Assembly: GCA_964450405.1 (NCBI GenBank)
Contig: CAYVCQ010000001.1
Span: 310,001-374,000, forward strand
Origin: WRGT01 sp964450405
GTDB lineage: Bacteria; Spirochaetota; UBA4802; UBA5550
Length of the DNA stretch: 64,000 nucleotides
Direction of reading: 5' to 3'
Shown: one piece after another, positions 59,170 through 64,000 of the stretch
How the letters are laid out: every line of letters starts with the position of its first letter
Position numbering within the stretch: the stretch's first letter is position 1
The notes under the pieces: generated by a model
Seen by the model: the letters and a program-made list of their open reading frames with translations, nothing else
Told to the model about the DNA's origin: nothing
The model's database searches: none
Translations under genes and position numbers: made by a program

Positions 59170-60351
59170 TCAGTCGACCAGCTTATTATATTGACCTATA
59201 AAAGTTATAATTCCGTTAACAATACCCTCCGCCAGCTTATCCTGATAATCATCAGTTTTTAACAGTTTTATCTCCTTCTGATGAGTAATAAAGCCTACTT
59301 CAACAAGTACCGCCGGCATTAATGCACCTCTTAGAACAAAAAAATCTGCCTTGTGAACACCCCTCGACTTAAATTCTTTAATATTTTTATCAATACTCCT
59401 TTGTACCGAACCTGCAAGAAGAGAACTCTCCTTCTGAATCTGTGTGGTCATCATAAGTGCTTCGACGTAATCGACATCCTCGTACTTTTTTTTCCCTGAA
59501 CCCTGATTTTCAAGAATCACAACATTGTTTTCGAGGGCGGCTGTTTTTCTTGCCTCCTCGTTTGTGGGATTCTGAGATAGAAAATAAGTTTCAAACCCGG
59601 AGATTCTGCTGCTTATCGATGCATTTACATGAATACTCACGAATAATCCATTCGTATCCTTTTTCAGCTCCCTGTTGGCAATTTCGGCTCTTTCAGCAAG
59701 TTCAATAAACCTGTCTGAATTACGTGTCGTTTTTATTTTAATATTTTCGATTCTCTTTTTAAGAAGAACCTCCACCTTTTTTAACAGCTGAAGGGTAATA
59801 GTTTTTTCCTTAACTCCGCCCTTACCCACAGCACCGGGGTCTTTCCCTCCGTGTCCGGCATCGAGTATAATAAAACCAATTTTTTCTTTTTTTGAGGGGA
59901 TATTTTTCTTTTCAGGTTTCCGTATCTCCTCATGTTCATCTTTTGCAATAAGAAGTTTACCTTTAATACGCTCTGCATTTTTATTATAAAAGTTTTCCAG
60001 AAGAGTTTGAGCAAGATCCAGAGGGATATAAACTCCGCCATTCCACCTGATTATAGGATGCTCTGATCCTGCGATGGAGTTATCTATAATTGAACAGGAG
60101 TACCCGGTTTTATAAACCATATAGTGACTTTTATAATAGAGTCTCCCCTTCTGAAAAACCGGATCAAAACTGTGCTCAATAGAAAAGGTACTTATAATCT
60201 CATCAAGGAGAACATAACTATTACCGCTTATTTCAACTATTGACACGCTTTTATCTGCCGATGCTCCTCCGGAAAAAATAATAGCAGCTGCAATAAGCAA
60301 AAAAGTCCTGAAAAGCCTGTTCAATATGATTAATTTAATATTTTTCAACAT
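59170..60351 (-). CDS. N-acetylmuramoyl-L-alanine amidase
   Basis: 393 aa from ATG 60351, where a signal peptide begins (MLKNIKLIILNRLFRTFLLI); the longer frame to 60471 adds a 40-residue basic stretch without start signals. Residues ~45-130 look like a copper-amine-oxidase-N-like wall-binding domain. Amidase_3 domain from ~165: zinc ligands in DAGHGGKDPGA, the KEKTITL glutamate, and SIHVNA, plus catalytic Glu in VLVEVGFI. Cuts stem peptides from glycans during growth or division. Confidence 0.92.
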   Translation of the reverse strand: MLKNIKLIILNRLFRTFLLIAAAIIFSGGASADKSVSIVEISGNSYVLLDEIISTFSIEHSFDPVFQKGRLYYKSHYMVYKTGYSCSIIDNSIAGSEHPIIRWNGGVYIPLDLAQTLLENFYNKNAERIKGKLLIAKDEHEEIRKPEKKNIPSKKEKIGFIILDAGHGGKDPGAVGKGGVKEKTITLQLLKKVEVLLKKRIENIKIKTTRNSDRFIELAERAEIANRELKKDTNGLFVSIHVNASISSRISGFETYFLSQNPTNEEARKTAALENNVVILENQGSGKKKYEDVDYVEALMMTTQIQKESSLLAGSVQRSIDKNIKEFKSRGVHKADFFVLRGALMPAVLVEVGFITHQKEIKLLKTDDYQDKLAEGIVNGIITFIGQYNKLVD

Positions 60352-60652
60352 AAAGTATAAATCCGGAGATATGAAAGACCTGAACGAAAAGAACTTAAAG
60401 TAACGGCGGCGAAACTGTCTGTGAACTCCGACATCACAATTCTTATTTTCATTAAAAATAAACCTGTACAATTTGTTAGTGTTTTTAAAAATGGAACATA
60501 TTAAACATTAATGAGTCAAGATATTTTTACCAGGCTCACCATATATGAGTAATCATGTAAAAGAGATAGTTATTGCGGCTGCTCAGGATTTTTAATTGAC
60601 AACTGCAGTACAGGGCATTAATCAATAATTACTAAAATAAACGGGAAATATT

Positions 60653-61414
60653 ATGAGATTTAAATACAATTTTATCTTTTCAATCATAATCCTCATTTCA
60701 CTTACAACGGGATGCAGTAAAATGAAACCGGAAACACCTGTAATTCCGGAAGCAACCGGGGGGAATCCTCTTGCAGTTATTATTACTCCAAATACAGCTC
60801 TTAGAATAGATCCTCTGATTTTTACCTCACGTGTGGCCCAGCTTAAAAAAGGTGAAGTGGGTGAAGTGCTTGAAAAATCGAGCGAAAAGAAGCCCGTAGG
60901 CGGTGCAATAGATTACTGGTACAAAATAAGATTGAATAACGGGATTTCCGGATGGGTATTCGGAAGTAATATTAATATATTGAAAGATTCAAACAGAAAC
61001 AATGTTGAATCATACCTCAGCCAGTTCTGGGAAAAGGAAACTAAAGAGTTAAGTGAAGCGCTTCATGGGAAGTGGTGGAGTGTAAATAGATTCAACGATT
61101 TTACAAATCACTGTCTGGAAATTTATAAAGACGGCAAGTATAAATCGTATATTAAAGGCGCCACAAAAAAAATTGAAGGGGATTACAACTTCGACTTTAA
61201 TAAAAACCAGATGATATTTCTCAATGGAACAACCTTTGAGGGCGATCTTAATTATGTCCGCAGGGGTGATGAGTATACTCTATCGCGCGATGATGGAAAG
61301 GATGAGATAAAGTTTAAAAAAATAAATGTGAATCCTGAATCTGATACTGAAGAGAAAAATCTTCAGAAAAATGATGACGGCACTGATAATGTAAAGAAGG
61401 ACAATGAAGGTTAG
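60653..61414 (+). CDS. SH3-domain lipoprotein
   Basis: 253 aa. Signal peptide with lipobox LTTGC (Cys21). Bacterial SH3-like region ~45-110 (NTALRIDPLIFTSRVAQLKKGEVGEVLEKS, YWYKIRLNNGISGWVFGSNI). The middle has a strand pattern (LHGKWWSVNRFND...YKDGKYKSYIKG) like lipocalin-type beta structure, and an acidic-basic tail. It overlaps the pseudouridine synthase by 11 bases. Confidence 0.8.
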   Translation: MRFKYNFIFSIIILISLTTGCSKMKPETPVIPEATGGNPLAVIITPNTALRIDPLIFTSRVAQLKKGEVGEVLEKSSEKKPVGGAIDYWYKIRLNNGISGWVFGSNINILKDSNRNNVESYLSQFWEKETKELSEALHGKWWSVNRFNDFTNHCLEIYKDGKYKSYIKGATKKIEGDYNFDFNKNQMIFLNGTTFEGDLNYVRRGDEYTLSRDDGKDEIKFKKINVNPESDTEEKNLQKNDDGTDNVKKDNEG

Positions 61415-62135
61415 AATTAATAAATATCTTACACTTTGCGGTTTAGGCTCCAGACGGAAAGTCGAGGAGCTTATACTCTCCGGTGATATAAGAATAAATG
61501 GAACAGTGGTTAAAGATCTGTCGACTATAATTGATAGCGATACCGATGTTGTTAAGTATAATGGCGAGAAGCTTAAAACTATTAATACTCAATACTATCT
61601 CATGGTAAATAAACCTAAGGGTTATATAACAACTCTCAGCGACGAAAAGGGGAGAGTCACTGTTATGACACTTCTCCCGGATAAATACAAGAGAACAGGC
61701 GTTATGCCTGTGGGAAGACTTGATAAGGATACCGAGGGACTTCTGCTTTTCACTAATGACGGAGATCTTGCTCATAAGCTCACCGGCCCTACATTTAAAG
61801 TAAAAAAAGAATATCTTGTACAACTTGACAAACCTCTTGAAGAAGAAGATAGATTAATCATAGAGAAAGGTTATTTTGTTCATCAGATTAAGACCAAGAC
61901 AAAACCCGCAACAATTACTGTTACCGAGAAATCACGCATGTTTGTAAAAGTGCTCATAGTAGAAGGGAAAAAAAGACAGATACGCTATTCTTTCAAAAAT
62001 CTCGGATACAACGTAATCAAACTTAAAAGAACCGGTTATGGACCACTCACTCTCGGCAGATTAACCAAGGGTGATCATAGAGTGTTAAAAGCTACAGAAG
62101 TTAAACTCTTAAAAAAATCTATTTCTGAATCATAG
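61404..62135 (+). CDS. pseudouridine synthase, RluB/RsuA type
   Basis: 243 aa. N-terminal S4 RNA-binding domain (VRINKYLTLCGLGSRRKVEELILSGDIRING), then the catalytic motif GRLDKDTEGLLLFTNDGDLAH with Asp in GRLDxxT. Modifies rRNA uridines; RluB/E/F or RsuA cannot be separated by eye. ATG 61404 lies within the end of the preceding gene. Confidence 0.93.
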   Translation: MKVRINKYLTLCGLGSRRKVEELILSGDIRINGTVVKDLSTIIDSDTDVVKYNGEKLKTINTQYYLMVNKPKGYITTLSDEKGRVTVMTLLPDKYKRTGVMPVGRLDKDTEGLLLFTNDGDLAHKLTGPTFKVKKEYLVQLDKPLEEEDRLIIEKGYFVHQIKTKTKPATITVTEKSRMFVKVLIVEGKKRQIRYSFKNLGYNVIKLKRTGYGPLTLGRLTKGDHRVLKATEVKLLKKSISES

Positions 62136-62143
62136 TAAATAAT

Positions 62144-62163
62144 TCCGCCCCCGAAGGGGCGGA
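62144..62163. terminator. GC hairpin between convergent genes
   Basis: TCCGCCCC pairs with GGGGCGGA (loop CGAA), between the stops at 62135 and 62171. No long T-run. Related in composition to 3045, 16670 and 52065. Confidence 0.55.
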
Positions 62164-62170
62164 TGATTAA

Positions 62171-62512
62171 TCAGCCTATCGCTGCTTTTCCTTTTTCACC
62201 GGTTCTTATTCTCATACATTCCGCAAGATCAAAAATAAATATTTTACCATCGCCAACATCACCCTCCGGAGCCGCCTTCATGATGGCACTTACAGCTTTA
62301 TCCAGATACTCGTCATTAACGGCAATCTCAATTTTTATTTTGCGGAGAAGATTGTCAACTTCAGTTACACCTCTGTAAACCTCGGTGACACCCTTCTGTC
62401 TTCCGCATCCAAGAACATCCGTAACTGTCATCAGATGTATTTCGTTTTTCTCCAGTTCTCTCTTTACCTCCTCCAGCTTATGAGGACGAATTACTGCAAT
62501 AATATATTTCAT
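62171..62512 (-). CDS. glnB: PII nitrogen regulatory protein
   Basis: 113 aa. Trimeric sensor of 2-oxoglutarate, ATP and ADP; next to amt the GlnK role (closing the ammonium channel) is most likely. GRQKGVTEVYRG is the T-loop base, GDGKIFIFDL and RIRTGE the nucleotide site. Aligning without gaps to E. coli GlnB, Tyr46 is present but residue 51 is Glu instead of the uridylylated Tyr. It lies 27 bases after amt and is cotranscribed. Confidence 0.95.
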   Translation of the reverse strand: MKYIIAVIRPHKLEEVKRELEKNEIHLMTVTDVLGCGRQKGVTEVYRGVTEVDNLLRKIKIEIAVNDEYLDKAVSAIMKAAPEGDVGDGKIFIFDLAECMRIRTGEKGKAAIG

Positions 62513-62539
62513 TATATACCTCCATTATTCATTAAATAA

Positions 62540-63757
62540 TCAATCCACCAGAGTATAAGCAGTCTCATGATGCTGTGTAAGATCAAGGCCTATGTTCTCT
62601 TCCCTGACTTCAACTCTCATTCCAATTAACAGATCACATATCTTATAGATCACATAAGTACCTACAACCGAAATTGCAATCGCTACAATTACAGTTAAGA
62701 ACTGTACCCATAGTTGATGAGGATTGCCGTAAAAAAGTCCATCTGTTCCGCCAATCTCCTTACTTGCAAATAAGCCAGTTGCAAGAGCACCCCAAATTCC
62801 AGCTATACCATGTACTCCGAAAACATCAAGTGAATCATCATATCCAAATCTTTTCTTTACATAACTAACAAAAATAAATCCCAGGATACTTCCCCCTGCG
62901 CCAATTACTAATGCTGCCATTGGTGTAACATAACCTGCCGCAGGTGTAATTGCAACAAGACCGGCTACAAGACCTGTAATAACACCAAGAGCCGTTGGGG
63001 TTTTGTGGATAAACCAGTCAATAACCATCCATGTCACAGCAGCCGATGCTGCAGCTGCGTGAGTATTCAAAAATGCAGATACAGTCTGACCCTTTACACC
63101 AAGCGCACTCCCTGCGTTAAATCCGAACCAGCCGAACCATAAAAAAGCTGCTCCAAGTATTGCAAATGGAAGATTGTGCGGAGATCTGGATTGTCCATTT
63201 CCGCTTCGCTTTCCTAAAAGTATTGAAAATACAAGTGCCGATATACCAGCTGTTATGTGAATAACAGTACCTCCTGCGAAATCAAGCGCTCCCATACTGA
63301 AAAGCCATCCACCGGCAGCCCAAACCCAGTGTGCCATTGGATCATATACCAGCGTTGACCATAAAACTGTAAATAATAGAAAACCAGAAAATTTTATTCT
63401 CTCAGCAAAAGCTCCGATAATCAGCGCCGGAGTTATTACTGCGAACATCATCTGGAAGCATACAAAAAGCTGATGAGGGATAGTCTGACCCTCAAGCGGT
63501 GTAAGGCCTACTCCTTTTAGAAAAGCCCACTGAAGACCTCCGATAATTCCACCCTTATCAGGACCAAAAGCAAGAGTGTAACCGAACAACATCCACTGAA
63601 TAGATATCACCGCAAGTATTACCATACACTGCATAAGTATTGATAGTATATTTTTTTTGCGGACAAGACCTCCGTAAAAGAAACCGAGAGTCGGTGTCAT
63701 CATCATCACCAGAGCTGTTGCAATAAGCATCCATACTGTATCAGCTGCATTAATCAT
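62540..63757 (-). CDS. amt: ammonium transporter
   Basis: 405 aa with eleven membrane helices. Signature segments GFFYGGLVRKKN, DFAGGTVIHITAGISAL and GFNAGSALGVKG are typical of Amt/MEP. Twin pore histidines lie in the IHITAG and VHGIAG contexts. Imports ammonium. ATG 63757 has GGAGG upstream. Operon with glnB. The leader has a promoter at 63798 and a 19-bp inverted repeat at 63915. Confidence 0.96.
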   Translation of the reverse strand: MINAADTVWMLIATALVMMMTPTLGFFYGGLVRKKNILSILMQCMVILAVISIQWMLFGYTLAFGPDKGGIIGGLQWAFLKGVGLTPLEGQTIPHQLFVCFQMMFAVITPALIIGAFAERIKFSGFLLFTVLWSTLVYDPMAHWVWAAGGWLFSMGALDFAGGTVIHITAGISALVFSILLGKRSGNGQSRSPHNLPFAILGAAFLWFGWFGFNAGSALGVKGQTVSAFLNTHAAAASAAVTWMVIDWFIHKTPTALGVITGLVAGLVAITPAAGYVTPMAALVIGAGGSILGFIFVSYVKKRFGYDDSLDVFGVHGIAGIWGALATGLFASKEIGGTDGLFYGNPHQLWVQFLTVIVAIAISVVGTYVIYKICDLLIGMRVEVREENIGLDLTQHHETAYTLVD

Positions 63758-63797
63758 TTTTTATTCCTCCAACATAGAATTAATTACTTATGGGACG

Positions 63798-63825
63798 AAT
63801 GTAATCATCACTTTTTGAAAGTCAA
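63798..63825 (-). promoter_or_regulatory. candidate promoter of amt-glnB
   Basis: On the minus strand TTGACT (63825-63820), 16-base spacer, TACATT (63803-63798), about 40 bases before the start codon. Confidence 0.4.
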
Positions 63826-63914
63826 TATATTGGATTAAAAATTTATCATTATCAATATTATTTAACGATGCTGTAACAAAAAACCAACCCATATACATTT
63901 TTCGCATAACACAT

Positions 63915-63971
63915 AACAGCGTAATGTTACAGCGATATTAATTTTTAACAAAGCTGTAACATTACGCTGTT
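63915..63971. promoter_or_regulatory. 19-bp perfect inverted repeat upstream of amt
   Basis: AACAGCGTAATGTTACAGC (63915-63933) is the exact reverse complement of 63953-63971; 19-base loop. Arms contain GTTACA/TGTAAC half-sites and a near-palindrome GTAATGTTAC. It may be a regulator site or a palindromic repeat that overlaps the promoter region of amt-glnB. Confidence 0.55.
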
Positions 63972-64000
63972 TAAGAATTCACGCAACACTGCTGCTATAT

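Overview
The window reads as a piece of a spirochaete chromosome (phylum Spirochaetota, AT-rich). Three things point there: two adjacent genes for FlaA-type periplasmic flagellar sheath proteins (34104-35862), an unusually long GreA with a large N-terminal extension (31268-33967) of the kind known from Borrelia, and lipoproteins with relaxed lipoboxes. A class III (oxygen-sensitive) ribonucleotide reductase, its radical-SAM activase and an NfnAB-type bifurcating transhydrogenase indicate an anaerobe or facultative anaerobe. Genus is not decidable from the sequence. No prophage, CRISPR array, intact transposase or rRNA operon was seen; one tRNA (Leu, CAG) is present.

Layout. 1-2790 (-): nrdD operon, with the glycyl-radical tail of NrdD on a separate 60-codon ORF. 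3194-9906: a hypothetical secreted protein, then gltBD; an inverted-repeat element carrying a DUF559 relic sits at the 3' end of gltD and supplies its last codons. 9907-10920: a gene-poor kilobase with a strong promoter and several hairpins (candidate ncRNA). 10921-16474: two alpha/beta hydrolases, a YciB-like membrane protein, a Spo0M/arrestin-like protein and a CASTOR/POLLUX-like channel. 16885-24697: divergent FolD-like protein, nfnAB, gdhA, an outer-membrane barrel protein, purT. 24857-31020: TRIC-like channel, PadR regulator, purC, a DUF4015 glycosidase-like protein, carbonic anhydrase, TPR protein, small hypotheticals. 31136-35862: tRNA-Leu, greA, two flaA genes. 36442-43010 (+): signal peptidase-like protein, NDP-sugar pyrophosphorylase/phosphomannomutase-like fusion, M20 peptidase, 7TMR-DISM/PAS/ATPase sensor. 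43028-49749: membrane protein, zinc-ribbon protein, copA-copZ, a 30-aa membrane peptide, typA. 50566-51960: RelBE-type toxin-antitoxin pair plus two AT-rich orphans. 52127-62135: envelope and lipoprotein genes (FecR-domain, ADP-ribosylglycohydrolase-like, M23 peptidase, GerMN, amidase, SH3), dapF and an Rlu pseudouridine synthase. 62171-63757 (-): amt-glnB.

How it fits together. Nitrogen assimilation is the main theme: ammonium uptake and sensing (amt-glnB), both assimilation routes (gdhA and gltBD) and an NADPH/ferredoxin balancer (nfnAB). GTTACA/TGTAAC half-sites occur upstream of all three nitrogen operons and may mark a shared regulator. One-carbon and nucleotide genes (purT, purC, nrdD, folD-like) form a second theme. 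Envelope construction (amidase, M23, dapF, FlaA, LepB-like, lipoproteins) is the third.

The most unusual material is between genes: many palindromic elements of several families (GC-rich CCCCGCC hairpins, CCCATGAATGGG elements, GTAGAGAC palindromes, a GAACCTTGATT element, a GGGTCAGAGC hairpin). One of them encloses the remains of a DUF559 endonuclease-like gene. Several proteins also look like active-site-altered relatives of known enzymes: FolD-like, phosphomannomutase domain, ADP-ribosylglycohydrolase-like, LepB-like, and a PII protein without Tyr51.
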